Below are positions 43,660 through 55,826 of a stretch of 63,400 nt of DNA, piece after piece. The stretch comes from Oceanospirillaceae bacterium (lineage in GTDB: Bacteria > Pseudomonadota > Gammaproteobacteria > Pseudomonadales > Balneatricaceae). The stretch covers positions 1 to 63,400 of the forward strand of contig JABXIM010000041.1 of the NCBI GenBank assembly GCA_013373085.1, read 5' to 3'. How positions within the stretch are numbered: position 1 is the stretch's first letter; each line of letters starts with the position of its first letter. The notes under the pieces are model-generated. The model saw only the letters and a program-made list of their open reading frames with translations. It was not told where the DNA came from and ran no database searches. The position numbers and the translations under genes were made by a program.

Positions 43660-43857
43660 ATGACATCAGGCTTCTGGCGAGAGCTTCTGATCGGCTTGTG
43701 CCTGATGCTGGTGATCGAAGGGGTTCTGCCTTTTTTGTACCCGCAGCGCTGGCGCCGAATGGTGGTGCAGCTGTCACAGATCGACGATGGTACCCTGCGG
43801 CTTTTCGGACTGCTGAGTATGCTGGCCGGGGTCGTGCTGCTGTACTGGATCAACTGA
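43660..43857 (+). CDS. DUF2065 small membrane protein (YjeT-like)
   Basis: 65 aa with two hydrophobic helices (about 8-27 and 47-64) joined by PQRWRRMVVQLSQIDDGTLR. This is the DUF2065/YjeT family, regularly found between hflC and hisZ or purA in gammaproteobacteria and without a known function. ATG 43660 is chosen over an earlier start because GAGG lies six bases upstream and because the earlier one runs from the terminator. Confidence 0.88.
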   Translation: MTSGFWRELLIGLCLMLVIEGVLPFLYPQRWRRMVVQLSQIDDGTLRLFGLLSMLAGVVLLYWIN

Positions 43858-43888
43858 ACAGAACATCGGGAAAGTTTGGAGTTACTGC

Positions 43889-46406
<2,518 letters not shown>

Positions 46407-46413
46407 TTGCGGC

Positions 46414-46454
46414 AGACACAAAAAAAACCGGCTTCGGCCGGTTTTTTTGTGTCT
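46414..46454. terminator. Bidirectional terminator purA/suhB
   Basis: Long stem: AGACACA, an A-run, CCGGC, TTCG tetraloop, GCCGG, a T-run and TGTGTCT. The A and T runs serve both convergent genes and the very stable UUCG loop caps the stem. Confidence 0.93.
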
Positions 46455-46498
46455 GGGTGAGTAGTGGGTGGTTATCCGCCGACTGCTTACCAGTCTCT

Positions 46499-47311
46499 TT
46501 ACTTGAGCTGTTCGCTCAGTGCCGGGCGCAGTGTCTGCAGCAGTGCCTTGAACATCTTCGGGTTTCCGGCGACCAGATTGCCGCTGGTTCGATAGGCCGC
46601 GCCGCCGCTGAAATCGCCAACCAGGCCGCCCGCTTCCTGCAGCAACAGGATGCCGGCTTCCATTTCCCACTGGTTCAGGCCGGTCTGGTAAAAGCCGTCC
46701 AGCCGGCCGGCAGCGGTGTACGCCAGGTTCAGTACCGGCGAGCCGCCGTTGTAGATACTGCCGCCGGCCATGTTGATGTTCTTGAACATCTCCAGGTATT
46801 CGTTCAGGAACGGCTTGTCGCTGCTGCGGCCGAAGAAGCCGCTGCCGATCAGGGCGCCTTCGACGAAGCGACGATTGCTGACCCGCAGGCGCTTGCCGTT
46901 GAAGTGCGCGCCATGGCCGCGGCTTGCGGTGAACTCTTCACCGACGATCGGATTGACCACGATGGCGTGTTCGATGCGATTGTTCAGGTGTCCGGCGATG
47001 CTGAGCGCGAACACGGGCAGGCCGTTGGCGAAATTCAGGATGCTGTCGACCGGGTTGATGTTCCAGGTAAAGGCCGGGCCTTCGCGCAAGGGGGCGTGCT
47101 CGCCGGTGTACTCGCCGACCAGTGTGTGGCTTGGATAAGCCTTCTGGATGGTGTGCACGATGGTCTGCTCAGCGTGCTTGCAGGTCTCGTTGAGGAAGTC
47201 TGCTACGCTGGCCTGCTCGGATTTGATCAAATCCAGGCGCTCAACGGCGCGGGCAATCTGTTCTCCTGCAAGGCGTGCTGCGCGCAGGGCAATATTAACC
47301 ATCGGTTGCAT
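46499..47311 (-). CDS. suhB: SuhB-like inositol-monophosphatase family protein with altered active site
   Basis: 270 aa with a full-length SuhB-like sequence (MQPMVNIALRAARLAGEQIA; EEFTASRGHGAHFNGKRLRV; NLVAGNPKMFKALLQ). The usual metal and catalytic residues are changed. DPLDGTTNF of active enzymes is NPVDSILNF (Asp to Asn at 86, Gly-Thr-Thr lost). The C-terminal WDxAAG is WEMEAG (Asp to Glu at 216), and the Asp of xVDxAAE is Cys44. Glu67 of the GEES motif and Asp89 remain. It is therefore probably weak or inactive as a phosphatase. In E. coli SuhB has a second, non-catalytic role in rRNA antitermination with NusA, which could be the retained function. Next to trmJ, as in relatives. Confidence 0.85.
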   Translation of the reverse strand: MQPMVNIALRAARLAGEQIARAVERLDLIKSEQASVADFLNETCKHAEQTIVHTIQKAYPSHTLVGEYTGEHAPLREGPAFTWNINPVDSILNFANGLPVFALSIAGHLNNRIEHAIVVNPIVGEEFTASRGHGAHFNGKRLRVSNRRFVEGALIGSGFFGRSSDKPFLNEYLEMFKNINMAGGSIYNGGSPVLNLAYTAAGRLDGFYQTGLNQWEMEAGILLLQEAGGLVGDFSGGAAYRTSGNLVAGNPKMFKALLQTLRPALSEQLK

Positions 47312-47436
47312 CAGTCGGGAACCTAAAATCTCATCGAACCAAACGCGGCATTATACAGAAGCAGCGGCGTTGGCAGAATACTCTTTCGCGCGACTTCTGT
47401 TAATATATTGCCCCTTTGAATTCGCAGGCCCGGAAG

Positions 47437-48171
47437 ATGCTCGAGAATATCCGCATCGTACTCGTCAATACCACTCACCCCGGCAATATCGGCGGGGTGG
47501 CGCGCGCCATGAAAAACATGGGGTTGTCTGACCTCTGCCTGGTGGCGCCCAAAAGCTTTCCCAGCGAGGTCGCCGTTGCCCGGGCGTCCGGGGCCACGGA
47601 TCTGCTGGATGCGGCTTGCGTAAGCGAAACCCTAGAGGAGGCCGTGGCCGACTGTCACCTGGTGGTCGGTACCAGTGCCCGCGGACGCCATATTCCCTGG
47701 CCGGTTATCGATCCGCGCGAACTCGCCGGTATCGTGTCCGAGGTGCGGCCCGAGCTGCGCGTGGCGATCGTGTTCGGTCGTGAGGACCGCGGCCTGACCA
47801 ATGACGAGCTCCAGCTGTGTCATCATCACGTGCATATTCCGGCGAACGAAGACTTCAGTTCGCTGAACCTGGCAGCCGCGGTGCAGGTAATTGCCTATGA
47901 ACTGCGCATGATGGCGCTGTCCGAGCGCCGCGAGCAGGCGCCACGCTGGGGCACGCCATGGGACATTGAGTTGGCTGAGAGCGGGGAGATCGAGCGGATG
48001 TTCGATCACCTCGAGCGCACGCTGGTTGAAGTCGAGTTTCTGGATCCGGAAAATCCGCGTCAGCTGATGCCCCGAATGCGCCGGCTGCTGTTGCGGGCGG
48101 TTCCGGACAAGGTGGAGGTCAACGTGCTGCGTGGCATTCTGACGGCGGTCAACAAGAAGACCCGCGGCTAG
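47437..48171 (+). CDS. trmJ: tRNA (cytidine/uridine-2'-O-)-methyltransferase TrmJ
   Basis: 244 aa SPOUT methyltransferase acting on position 32 of tRNAs. Conserved VLVNTTHPGNIGGVARAMKN, GTSARGRHIPW, IVFGREDRGLTNDEL and the knotted SLNLAAAVQVIAYEL segment are visible. ATG 47437 aligns to the family start; a TTG 21 bases earlier is possible. Divergent from suhB. In many relatives cysE follows; here a repeat and then iscR follow. Confidence 0.93.
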   Translation: MLENIRIVLVNTTHPGNIGGVARAMKNMGLSDLCLVAPKSFPSEVAVARASGATDLLDAACVSETLEEAVADCHLVVGTSARGRHIPWPVIDPRELAGIVSEVRPELRVAIVFGREDRGLTNDELQLCHHHVHIPANEDFSSLNLAAAVQVIAYELRMMALSERREQAPRWGTPWDIELAESGEIERMFDHLERTLVEVEFLDPENPRQLMPRMRRLLLRAVPDKVEVNVLRGILTAVNKKTRG

Positions 48172-48263
48172 GGGCTGTTTTCGCGCAATCCGGCGTTGCT
48201 CGGCGCTTATTTGGCGCAACCAGACTGCGCGACTCGGGCCTTGCTTTGTGCGAAAACAGTCCC
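48171..48263. repeat. 93-base hairpin element between trmJ and iscR
   Basis: 18-bp arms (48171-48188 and 48246-48263; two wobble pairs) of the type GGGCTGTTTTCGCGCAA / TTGTGCGAAAACAGTCCC. The inside again has short GCGC/GGCGC repeats. It begins exactly at the trmJ stop. The compact size and terminal inverted repeats suggest a MITE- or REP-pair-like element or a large terminator. No gene is seen in the 305-base gap. Confidence 0.55.
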
Positions 48264-48394
48264 GGCAGGACATATCCACAAATGTCAGCAGCCCCTGGGG
48301 TGTGTCGCTTTCGGGAAAGTTGTTGCCGCGCGGCTTTTCGCCACTGGTTACGGGCGTGTTAACATGGCGACGCCGGTGCCGGATTAGCTGACTG

Positions 48395-48441
48395 AATTGC
48401 TTGGTTAAATAGTTGATCGTTTTTGTGGGTTATTGCATAAT
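48395..48441 (+). promoter_or_regulatory. iscR promoter with possible IscR site
   Basis: -35 TTGATC (48413-48418) and -10 CATAAT (48436-48441), spacer 17. GGTTAAATAGT just before and over the -35 resembles the core of a type-1 IscR site (8 of 11 positions), consistent with the known autorepression of iscR by its Fe-S form. Confidence 0.6.
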
Positions 48442-48476
48442 GCTCGCAAGAATCGCCCGGTGTCGAGAGGAATCTT

Positions 48477-48977
48477 ATGCGATTGACCACCAAAGGCCGC
48501 TATGCCGTGACCGCCATGTTGGACCTGGCGTTGCACGAAGGCAGAGGGCCGATCAGCCTGGCTGATATTTCGGAGCGTCAGGGTATATCGCTGTCGTATC
48601 TGGAGCAGCTGTTCGCCAAGCTGCGTCGTAACGACCTGGTTCGTAGCGTTCGTGGGCCGGGTGGTGGTTATCAGCTGAGTCGTGAACAGGGGCGCATCAA
48701 TGTGGCAGAGGTCATCGATGCGGTCAATGAATCCGTCGATGCGACCGGATGTCACGGAAAGGGTGATTGTCAGTCGGGTCAGACCTGTCTTACGCATAAC
48801 CTCTGGTGTGATCTCAGTGATCAGATTCATGCATTCCTGAGCGGCATCAGTCTGTGTGACCTGGTTCAGCGTAAGGATGTGCAGGAAGTCGCGCTGCGGC
48901 AGGACCGCAGGCGCGAGGACCAGTTGATCATGAGTACGGGCGAGCAAGCTCCAGCCGAGCGCAAGGCGGCGGTGTAA
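48477..48977 (+). CDS. iscR: Iron-sulfur cluster regulator IscR
   Basis: 166 aa Rrf2-family repressor. Winged helix [20 protein letters not shown] with [16 protein letters not shown], and the cluster ligands Cys-x5-Cys-x5-Cys with a following His in [16 protein letters not shown]. It senses 2Fe-2S supply and controls the isc operon. First gene of iscRSUA-hscBA-fdx-iscX. The C-terminal tail is polar and slightly longer than in E. coli. Confidence 0.97.
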   Translation: MRLTTKGRYAVTAMLDLALHEGRGPISLADISERQGISLSYLEQLFAKLRRNDLVRSVRGPGGGYQLSREQGRINVAEVIDAVNESVDATGCHGKGDCQSGQTCLTHNLWCDLSDQIHAFLSGISLCDLVQRKDVQEVALRQDRRREDQLIMSTGEQAPAERKAAV

Positions 48978-49000
48978 CCGATTTGTACCGGAGATAGAGA

Positions 49001-50215
49001 ATGAAGTTGCCGATTTATCTGGATTATTCTGCCACCACACCGGTCGATCCGCGGGTGGCGGAGAAGATGATTGAGTGTCTGACGACGGAAGGGAACTTCG
49101 GTAACCCTGCGTCCCGCTCGCACCTGTTCGGCTGGAAGGCCGAGGAGGCAGTCGAGAACGCACGGCGTCAGGTTGCGGACCTGATCAACGCAGATCCGCG
49201 CGAAATCGTCTGGACTTCCGGTGCCACCGAATCCGATAACCTCGCCATCAAGGGGGCGGCCCACTTCTACCAGAAGAAGGGTAAGCACATCATTACATCC
49301 AAGATCGAGCACAAGGCCGTTCTGGATACCACGCGACAGCTCGAGCGGGAAGGCTTCGAGGTGACTTACCTGGAGCCGAACAAGGACGGCCTCATCGAAC
49401 CGTCGGTTGTGGCCGACGCGATTCGCGAGGACACCATTCTGGTGTCGCTGATGCATGTGAACAACGAGATTGGCACCATTACCGATATTGCCGCCATCGG
49501 CGAGATTACCCGTGCCAAAGGCATTATCTTCCACGTTGACGCAGCCCAGAGCGCCGGCAAGATCGAAATCGATCTCGACAAGATGAAAGTGGATCTGATG
49601 TCGTTCTCGGCTCACAAGATCTATGGCCCAAAGGGTATCGGAGCTCTCTACGTGCGACGCAAGCCGCGCGTGCGCATCGAGGCGCAGATGCATGGCGGCG
49701 GTCACGAGCGTGGTATGCGCTCCGGTACCCTGGCAACACATCAAATCGTCGGCATGGGCGAAGCCTTCCGGATCGCCAAAGAGGAAATGGCGCAGGAGAA
49801 CGAGCGTATCGTGTCACTGCGTGACCGTCTTCTCGATGGTGTCAAAAATATGGAAGAGGTGTATGTCAACGGCTCGTTGACCCAGCGTGTTCCGGGCAAT
49901 CTCAATATCAGCTTTGCGTTCGTCGAAGGCGAATCGCTGCTGATGTCGCTGAAGGACCTGGCGGTATCCTCGGGTTCCGCCTGCACCTCTGCGAGTCTTG
50001 AACCGTCCTACGTGCTGCGAGCACTGGGTCTGAATGACGAGCTGGCCCACAGCTCCATTCGTTTCTCCATCGGTCGTTTCACCACCGAGGAAGAGATCGA
50101 CCACGTGGTGGACGAGATCCAGGGGGCTGTCGGCAAGCTGCGCGAGCTGTCTCCGCTCTGGGACATGTTCAAGGATGGCGTTGATTTGAGCAAGGTCGAG
50201 TGGGTTCACCACTAA
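49001..50215 (+). CDS. iscS: Cysteine desulfurase IscS
   Basis: 404 aa PLP enzyme that takes sulfur from cysteine for Fe-S clusters and tRNA thiolation. Conserved [15 protein letters not shown], the PLP lysine in [10 protein letters not shown], and the mobile active-cysteine loop [17 protein letters not shown]. Ends with the usual C-terminal [17 protein letters not shown]. 23 bases after iscR. Confidence 0.98.
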   Translation: MKLPIYLDYSATTPVDPRVAEKMIECLTTEGNFGNPASRSHLFGWKAEEAVENARRQVADLINADPREIVWTSGATESDNLAIKGAAHFYQKKGKHIITSKIEHKAVLDTTRQLEREGFEVTYLEPNKDGLIEPSVVADAIREDTILVSLMHVNNEIGTITDIAAIGEITRAKGIIFHVDAAQSAGKIEIDLDKMKVDLMSFSAHKIYGPKGIGALYVRRKPRVRIEAQMHGGGHERGMRSGTLATHQIVGMGEAFRIAKEEMAQENERIVSLRDRLLDGVKNMEEVYVNGSLTQRVPGNLNISFAFVEGESLLMSLKDLAVSSGSACTSASLEPSYVLRALGLNDELAHSSIRFSIGRFTTEEEIDHVVDEIQGAVGKLRELSPLWDMFKDGVDLSKVEWVHH

Positions 50216-50245
50216 GCATCTGCGGACGATTATAGGAGGTCAATC

Positions 50246-50629
50246 ATGGCTTACAGCGAACAGGTTATAGATCACTACGAAAACCCCCGTAACGTCGGCA
50301 AGATGGATGCGGGCGATGCCACCGTCGGTACCGGTATGGTCGGCGCACCGGCCTGCGGCGACGTTATGCGGCTGCAGATCAAGGTCGGCGAGAACGGTGT
50401 CATCGAAGACGCCAAGTTCAAAACCTACGGCTGCGGTTCCGCTATCGCGTCCAGCTCTCTGGTCACCGAGTGGGTCAAGGGCATGACGCTGGATCAGGCG
50501 GCCGATTTGAAGAACACCCAGATCGCCGACGAGCTGGCGCTGCCGCCGGTCAAGATCCACTGCTCGGTGCTGGCCGAGGACGCGATCAAGGCGGCTATCG
50601 AAGACTATCGCAAGAAGCAGGGCCAGTAA
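50246..50629 (+). CDS. iscU: Iron-sulfur cluster scaffold IscU
   Basis: 127 aa. The three cluster cysteines are in GAPACGDVM, YGCGSAI and IHCSVLAED, with the stabilising Asp in ACGD. The HscA-binding LPPVK is present. Receives sulfur from IscS and builds 2Fe-2S clusters. Ribosome site AGGAGG in TATAGGAGGTCA. Confidence 0.98.
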   Translation: MAYSEQVIDHYENPRNVGKMDAGDATVGTGMVGAPACGDVMRLQIKVGENGVIEDAKFKTYGCGSAIASSSLVTEWVKGMTLDQAADLKNTQIADELALPPVKIHCSVLAEDAIKAAIEDYRKKQGQ

Positions 50630-50688
50630 GCCCTGCAAAGATTTTTTCTGAAGCACCGCCTGCCGGCGGTGCAGGGATGAGTTGACCT

Positions 50689-51012
50689 ATGGCAATTTCC
50701 ATGACGCCGGCTGCTGTGAAGCATGTGGTCGGTTATCTCGAAAAGCGGGGCCACGGTGAAGGCATTCGTCTGGGAGTGCGTACGACGGGATGTTCCGGCA
50801 TGGCCTACGTGCTTGAATTCGTCGACGATATTCAGGACGAAGATCAGGTGTTCGAGACCGAGGGCGTCAAGGTCGTGGTTGATCCCAAGAGCCTGATCTA
50901 TCTGGATGGAACGGAGCTCGATTACGTCCGTGAGGGGTTGAACGAAGGCTTTCAGTTCAATAACCCCAACGTTCGCAACGAGTGCGGGTGCGGCGAGAGC
51001 TTCAACATCTGA
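50689..51012 (+). CDS. iscA: A-type iron-sulfur carrier IscA
   Basis: 107 aa. The three conserved cysteines are in [10 protein letters not shown] and the C-terminal CGCGESF. It carries clusters or iron towards 4Fe-4S targets. A 60-base gap after iscU contains a short GC-rich hairpin (CACCGCCTGCCGGCGGTG) but no separate promoter is clear. Confidence 0.97.
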   Translation: MAISMTPAAVKHVVGYLEKRGHGEGIRLGVRTTGCSGMAYVLEFVDDIQDEDQVFETEGVKVVVDPKSLIYLDGTELDYVREGLNEGFQFNNPNVRNECGCGESFNI

Positions 51013-51038
51013 TCTGAATCCCGACCGTCCGGAGTCGC

Positions 51039-51572
51039 ATGGACATCAAGCAGAACTATTTCGAGTTTTACGGCCTGCCCGAGGCCTACGACCTGGATCT
51101 TGGGCAGCTTGCCGACCGCCACCTAGAGCTCCAGAAGCAGCTTCATCCCGATCGTTTTGCACACCTGTCGGATCAGGAGCGTCGGCTCTCCGCCCAGTAT
51201 ACCGCCTATCTCAACGAAGGCTATGCGACGCTGCGCTCGCCGCTTTTGCGGGCGCAGTATCTGTTGAAGCAGCGGGGTATCGATACTCACAACGAAAGCA
51301 GCGCTTCCATCGATCCGATGTTCCTGATGCAGCAAATGGAGCTGCGGGAGCGGGTCGAGGAGGCGCCCTCGCATGCCGATCCCGATAGCGAGCTCGCGGC
51401 GCTCGACCAGGAAGTGGTTGCGGCGATGAGCGAGCAGCAGGCGGCATTTCGTCGTGCGATCGGCGGAACGTCGGAGGCTGAGCTGGAGGCCGCTGCGGCG
51501 GCGGTGCGCAAAATGCAGTTTCTGGACAAGTTGAGTCGCGAAATCGAGCGTCTCGAAGACGAGTTGTACTGA
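51039..51572 (+). CDS. hscB: J-domain co-chaperone HscB
   Basis: 177 aa. The N-terminal J domain has the HPD motif in [10 protein letters not shown]. The C-terminal three-helix domain (about 90-177) binds IscU. It stimulates HscA for cluster release from IscU. Located between iscA and hscA as in the standard operon. Confidence 0.96.
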   Translation: MDIKQNYFEFYGLPEAYDLDLGQLADRHLELQKQLHPDRFAHLSDQERRLSAQYTAYLNEGYATLRSPLLRAQYLLKQRGIDTHNESSASIDPMFLMQQMELRERVEEAPSHADPDSELAALDQEVVAAMSEQQAAFRRAIGGTSEAELEAAAAAVRKMQFLDKLSREIERLEDELY

Positions 51573-51588
51573 TTACCGAGTTGAATAC

Positions 51589-53469
51589 ATGGCATTGTTG
51601 CAAATAGCAGAACCCGGACAGAGCCCCGATCCCCACAAGCGCAAGCTCGCCGTGGGTATAGATCTGGGTACCACGAATTCGCTGGTTGCGACGGTGCGCA
51701 GCGGAGAGTCGGTGACTCTGCCGGACGAGCAGGGTCGGCATACGTTGCCGTCGGTGGTGCGCTATCAGGCAAGCGCGTTGCCGGAGGTTGGTTATGAGGC
51801 CCATGCGCGCGCAGTTGAGGATCCGCACAACACCATCCAGTCCGTCAAGCGTCTGATGGGGCGGGGTATCGCCGATGTTCGCAAGCTCGGAGAGCAGTTG
51901 CCTTATCATTTCGAGCGTACCGACGAAGGTATGCCTTACTTGGTCACTGCGGCGGGGTCCAAGAGCCCGGTTGAAGTGTCTGCCGATATTCTTCGCACCT
52001 TGCAGCGTCGGGCGGAGTTGTCACTCGGCGGCGAGCTGACCGGTGCGGTAATCACGGTGCCGGCATACTTCGACGATGCACAACGTCAGGCCACCAAGGA
52101 TGCCGCGACGCTGGCCGGCCTCAAGGTGCTGCGGTTGCTGAGCGAGCCGACTGCAGCGGCCGTTGCCTACGGTCTCGATCAGAGCGCCGAAGGCGTGATC
52201 GCTGTTTACGATCTGGGTGGCGGCACCTTCGATATTTCCATCCTGCGCCTGAGCAAGGGCGTGTTCGAAGTGCTGGCCACTGGTGGCGACAGCGCCCTGG
52301 GCGGTGATGATCTGGATCTGGCGCTGGCCAACTGGCTGATCGGCGAGCTGGGCCTGGGGCAGGATCTTAGTGCTGCCGAGGCGCGCTACCTGACAGAGCA
52401 GTCCCGTAGCATCAAGGAGCGACTGACCGATGCATCGCAGGTCGAGGTCGAGCTGTCGGTGGCGGGGGCGCACAAAACCCTGACCGTTACCCGGGATACC
52501 TTTGGCGAGCTGATCAAGCAACATGTCGCCCATACCATCCGTGCCTGCCGCCGGGCGCTGAAAGACGCCGGCGTGAGCGCGGACGAGGTCAAGGACGTGG
52601 TCTTGGTGGGCGGTTCGACGCGGGTGCCGCAGGTACGCGAGGCGGTGGCGCAGTTCTTTGGCCGTCCGCCCCATATCGATATCGACCCGGATCGTGTCGT
52701 GGCCCTGGGGGCTGCGCTGCAGGCCGATGTGCTGGCCGGTAACAAGCCGGACAGCGACATGCTGCTGCTGGATGTTATTCCGCTGTCGCTGGGGCTGGAG
52801 ACCATGGGTGGGCTGGTCGAGAAGCTGGTGCATCGCAATACCGCGATTCCCGTCGCGAAGGCACAGGAGTTCACTACGTTCCAGGACGGTCAGACGGCCA
52901 TGGCGATTCACGTGCTTCAGGGCGAGCGCGAGCTGGTCGATGACTGCCGTTCGCTGGCGCGTTTCGTGTTGCGCGGTATTCCGCCGATGGCGGCCGGTGC
53001 TGCCAAGATTCGGGTGTCTTTCCAGGTCGATGCCGACGGTCTGTTGAGCGTTGCGGCCCAGGAGCTGTCGACCGGTGTCCAGAGCAGTATCCAGGTCAAG
53101 CCGTCCTATGGCCTCAGCGACGGTGAAATCGAACGTATGCTCAAGGATTCGTACAGCTACGCTCAGGAAGATCTGGCGATGCGGAACCTGCGTGAGCAGC
53201 AGGTCGAGGCTGATCGGCTGCTGCAGTCGCTGGAGCAGGCGATCGCCGCTGATGGTACCGAACTGCTGGCCGCGGCTGAACGCGAGCGCCTGGAGGCATC
53301 TATGCGGGAGTTACGCTCGCTGCGTGCGGGGAGCGACTACAAGGCGATCGAAGCCGGCGTCAAGGCGCTGGCTCAGGCCAGTGACGAATTTGCCGCCCGG
53401 CGCATGGATGCGGGAATCCAGCGTGCGCTGCGCGGTCACAGTGTTGATGAAATCGAGGAGGGTCGTTAA
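51589..53469 (+). CDS. hscA: Hsp70-type chaperone HscA
   Basis: 626 aa. ATPase domain begins [15 protein letters not shown] and includes [21 protein letters not shown] and [14 protein letters not shown]. The substrate domain (about 400-510) recognises LPPVK of IscU and a helical lid follows. Transfers clusters with HscB. The stop TAA overlaps the fdx start by one base. Confidence 0.97.
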   Translation: MALLQIAEPGQSPDPHKRKLAVGIDLGTTNSLVATVRSGESVTLPDEQGRHTLPSVVRYQASALPEVGYEAHARAVEDPHNTIQSVKRLMGRGIADVRKLGEQLPYHFERTDEGMPYLVTAAGSKSPVEVSADILRTLQRRAELSLGGELTGAVITVPAYFDDAQRQATKDAATLAGLKVLRLLSEPTAAAVAYGLDQSAEGVIAVYDLGGGTFDISILRLSKGVFEVLATGGDSALGGDDLDLALANWLIGELGLGQDLSAAEARYLTEQSRSIKERLTDASQVEVELSVAGAHKTLTVTRDTFGELIKQHVAHTIRACRRALKDAGVSADEVKDVVLVGGSTRVPQVREAVAQFFGRPPHIDIDPDRVVALGAALQADVLAGNKPDSDMLLLDVIPLSLGLETMGGLVEKLVHRNTAIPVAKAQEFTTFQDGQTAMAIHVLQGERELVDDCRSLARFVLRGIPPMAAGAAKIRVSFQVDADGLLSVAAQELSTGVQSSIQVKPSYGLSDGEIERMLKDSYSYAQEDLAMRNLREQQVEADRLLQSLEQAIAADGTELLAAAERERLEASMRELRSLRAGSDYKAIEAGVKALAQASDEFAARRMDAGIQRALRGHSVDEIEEGR

Positions 53470-53807
53470 TGCCACAGATTATTTTCCTGCCCCACGAAGA
53501 GCTTTGCCCTGATGGCAAGGTCATAGAAGTGGAGCCGGGTGTATCGATCTGTGACGCGGCGCTGGCCAACGGTGTTGAAATCGAACACGCCTGCGAAAAA
53601 TCCTGTGCCTGCACCACCTGTCACGTCATCGTGCGTGAGGGGTTCGACTCGCTCGGCGAAGCCGACGAGCTGGAAGAGGATATGCTCGACAAGGCCTGGG
53701 GGCTGGAGCCGGAGTCGCGTCTGAGCTGCCAGGCTCTGGTCGAAGAGGAAGACCTGGTTGTCGAGATACCCAAGTACACCATCAACCAGGTGTCCGAGCG
53801 ACACTGA
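53469..53807 (+). CDS. fdx: 2Fe-2S ferredoxin of the isc operon
   Basis: 112 aa. Cluster ligands follow the adrenodoxin-type pattern C-x5-C-x2-C (CEKSCACTTC) and a later cysteine in LSCQA. It feeds electrons to Fe-S assembly. One-base overlap with hscA and 13 bases to iscX. Confidence 0.97.
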   Translation: MPQIIFLPHEELCPDGKVIEVEPGVSICDAALANGVEIEHACEKSCACTTCHVIVREGFDSLGEADELEEDMLDKAWGLEPESRLSCQALVEEEDLVVEIPKYTINQVSERH

Positions 53808-53820
53808 CGGAGAGGCCGCA

Positions 53821-54021
53821 ATGGGATTGAAATGGGTTGATGTCAACGATATCGCCATCGAGCTGAGCGAACGCTTTCCCGATGTAGACCCGATGCGGGT
53901 CAGTTTTCCCGATCTGTACCGCTGGGTGATGGAGCTCGACGAGTTCGATGACGATCCGGATCACTGCGGGGAGAAGATCCTCGAGGCCATCCAGATGGCC
54001 TGGATCGAAGAACAGGATTGA
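53821..54021 (+). CDS. iscX: Iron-sulfur assembly protein IscX
   Basis: 66 aa acidic protein, family start MGLKWVDVNDIAIELSER, with VSFPDLYRWVMEL and ILEAIQMAWIEEQD. It binds IscS and iron and modulates the desulfurase. Last gene of the operon, followed at once by a terminator. Confidence 0.95.
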   Translation: MGLKWVDVNDIAIELSERFPDVDPMRVSFPDLYRWVMELDEFDDDPDHCGEKILEAIQMAWIEEQD

Positions 54022-54025
54022 CGAC

Positions 54026-54051
54026 AAACCCGGCCCGCGCCGGGTTTTTTT
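54026..54051 (+). terminator. Terminator of the isc operon
   Basis: CCCGGC/GCCGGG stem with CCGC loop (54029-54044), A-run before and seven T after (54045-54051). Confidence 0.92.
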
Positions 54052-54140
54052 GTACAGGGACGCACTTATCCTGCGAGCGCAGGGATGCGTAAAAGCCGGG
54101 CTTGATTGCAGGCTGTACTGTTTTTGTAATGGCCTTCGCG

Positions 54141-54146
54141 TATAAT
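54141..54146 (+). promoter_or_regulatory. ndk promoter -10 box
   Basis: Perfect TATAAT, 45 bases before the ndk ATG. The -35 region (CTGTTT near 54118) is weak. It fits the strong, separate expression of ndk after the isc terminator. Confidence 0.65.
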
Positions 54147-54190
54147 GCCGCGTCTAATTTTTGAACACTGCCGCTAATTGGGGAAATACC

Positions 54191-54598
54191 ATGGCTATCG
54201 AACGTACTCTGTCCATCATCAAGCCTGACGCCGTTGCCAAGAATGTGATCGGCGAGATCGAAAGCCGATTCGAAAAAGCGGGCCTGAAGCTCGTTGAAAT
54301 GCAGATGAAGCGCCTGTCCAAGGAAGAAGCCGAAGGCTTCTACGCTGAGCACAAAGAGCGCCCCTTCTTCGGCGACCTGGTCAGCTTCATGACCTCCGGT
54401 CCGGTCGTCGTCCAGGTTCTGGAAGGCGAAAACGCCATCGCGCTGAACCGTGAGCTGATGGGTGCGACCAACCCGAAAGAAGCTGCTGAAGGCACCATTC
54501 GTCGTGATTTCGCCGAGTCCATCGACGCCAACGCCGTTCACGGCTCCGACTCCCCGGCTTCCGCCGAGCGCGAAATCGCTTACTTCTTCGGCAAGTAA
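54191..54598 (+). CDS. ndk: Nucleoside diphosphate kinase
   Basis: 135 aa. Balances NTP pools through a phosphohistidine, seen in [12 protein letters not shown]-terminus [18 protein letters not shown] matches the family. Codon use is strongly biased, as in highly expressed genes. ATG 54191 is preferred over an upstream start within the leader. Confidence 0.98.
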   Translation: MAIERTLSIIKPDAVAKNVIGEIESRFEKAGLKLVEMQMKRLSKEEAEGFYAEHKERPFFGDLVSFMTSGPVVVQVLEGENAIALNRELMGATNPKEAAEGTIRRDFAESIDANAVHGSDSPASAEREIAYFFGK

Positions 54599-54668
54599 GA
54601 CTTCGGCGAGTAAGATCCACACTGTGCCCGGTTCGCCGGGCACAGTCCCAGAATACCGAGTGACTCCG

Positions 54669-55805
54669 ATGACCGAATCCGTGACCAAAACCAATCTGCT
54701 GGGCCTGTCCCCCGCCAAGCTTGAAGCCTTTTTCGCCGAGCTGGGCGAGAAGCGCTTTCGCGCAACACAGGTGATGAAATGGATTCATCAGTTGGGCGCC
54801 GAAAGCTTTGACGAGATGACCAACATCAGCAAAGCGCTGCGCCAGAAACTGAGCGAAGTCGCGGAGATCCGGCCGCCGGAGGTCGTGACTCAGGACATCT
54901 CCCGGGACGGTACCCGCAAGTGGGTCGTCCGCGTCGACGGTGGTTCCTGCGTCGAGACCGTGCTGATTCCCGACGGCGACCGCAAGACGCTCTGTATATC
55001 CTCCCAGGTCGGCTGCTCGCTGGACTGCAGCTTCTGCTCGACCGGGAAGCAGGGATTCAACCGTAATCTGACCGCCGCCGAAGTGATCGGCCAGGTCTAT
55101 ATCGCCATCAAGTCATACGGTCCGATGGACCCGAACGCTGAGCGCCGTGTTACCAATGTGGTGCTGATGGGGATGGGCGAACCGCTAATGAATTTCGACA
55201 ACGTCGTCGACGCCACCGAGCTGATGCTGGACGATAACGCCTACGGACTGTCCAAGCGTCGTGTGACGCTGAGCACCTCCGGCGTGGTCCCGGCGCTGGA
55301 CCGGTTGCGCGAGGTCAGCGACGTGTCCCTTGCCATTTCGTTGCACGCGCCCAACGACGAGCTGCGCAACGAGCTGGTCCCGATCAACAAGCGCTACCCG
55401 ATCAGCATGCTGATTGAGTCGTGCAACCGTTATCTCGACGGCCTCAACGACAAGCGTGTTGTGACGGTGGAGTATACCCTGATCGCCGGTGTCAATGATC
55501 AGCCGCATCACGCTCGTGAACTGATCAAGGTGCTGCGCAAGCTGCCGTGCAAACTCAACCTGATTCCGTTCAATCCTTTTCCGAACTCGGGCTACGAGCG
55601 CCCGTCGGAGGAGGCGATCCAGGCGTTCAAGCAGATCATGCTCAACGCCAATTTCATTACCACCGTTCGCCGTACCCGCGGTGACGAAATCGACGCAGCC
55701 TGCGGGCAGCTGGTCGGCCAGGTGATGGACCGTACCCGTCGTAGTAAAAAATTCATCCCTGTGGTACAAGAGGAAGCCGGTCTCGAGACCGACCGCAGAG
55801 TCTAG
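54669..55805 (+). CDS. rlmN: Dual-specificity 23S rRNA/tRNA adenine-C2 methyltransferase RlmN
   Basis: 378 aa radical SAM enzyme methylating A2503 of 23S rRNA and A37 of some tRNAs. CxxxCxxC is in [11 protein letters not shown], the downstream GMGEPLMN motif is present and the substrate cysteine is in the C-terminal DAACGQL. ATG 54669 is chosen; earlier in-frame codons overlap ndk. Followed by pilW 21 bases later, the standard order. Confidence 0.96.
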   Translation: MTESVTKTNLLGLSPAKLEAFFAELGEKRFRATQVMKWIHQLGAESFDEMTNISKALRQKLSEVAEIRPPEVVTQDISRDGTRKWVVRVDGGSCVETVLIPDGDRKTLCISSQVGCSLDCSFCSTGKQGFNRNLTAAEVIGQVYIAIKSYGPMDPNAERRVTNVVLMGMGEPLMNFDNVVDATELMLDDNAYGLSKRRVTLSTSGVVPALDRLREVSDVSLAISLHAPNDELRNELVPINKRYPISMLIESCNRYLDGLNDKRVVTVEYTLIAGVNDQPHHARELIKVLRKLPCKLNLIPFNPFPNSGYERPSEEAIQAFKQIMLNANFITTVRRTRGDEIDAACGQLVGQVMDRTRRSKKFIPVVQEEAGLETDRRV

Positions 55806-55826
55806 GAAGCGACCGGGAGGTGTAGT

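Noticed and set aside
54462-54668. A longer RlmN starting inside ndk
   Set aside because: The extra N-terminus is out-of-frame ndk sequence and has no counterpart in RlmN; ATG 54669 gives the family start.
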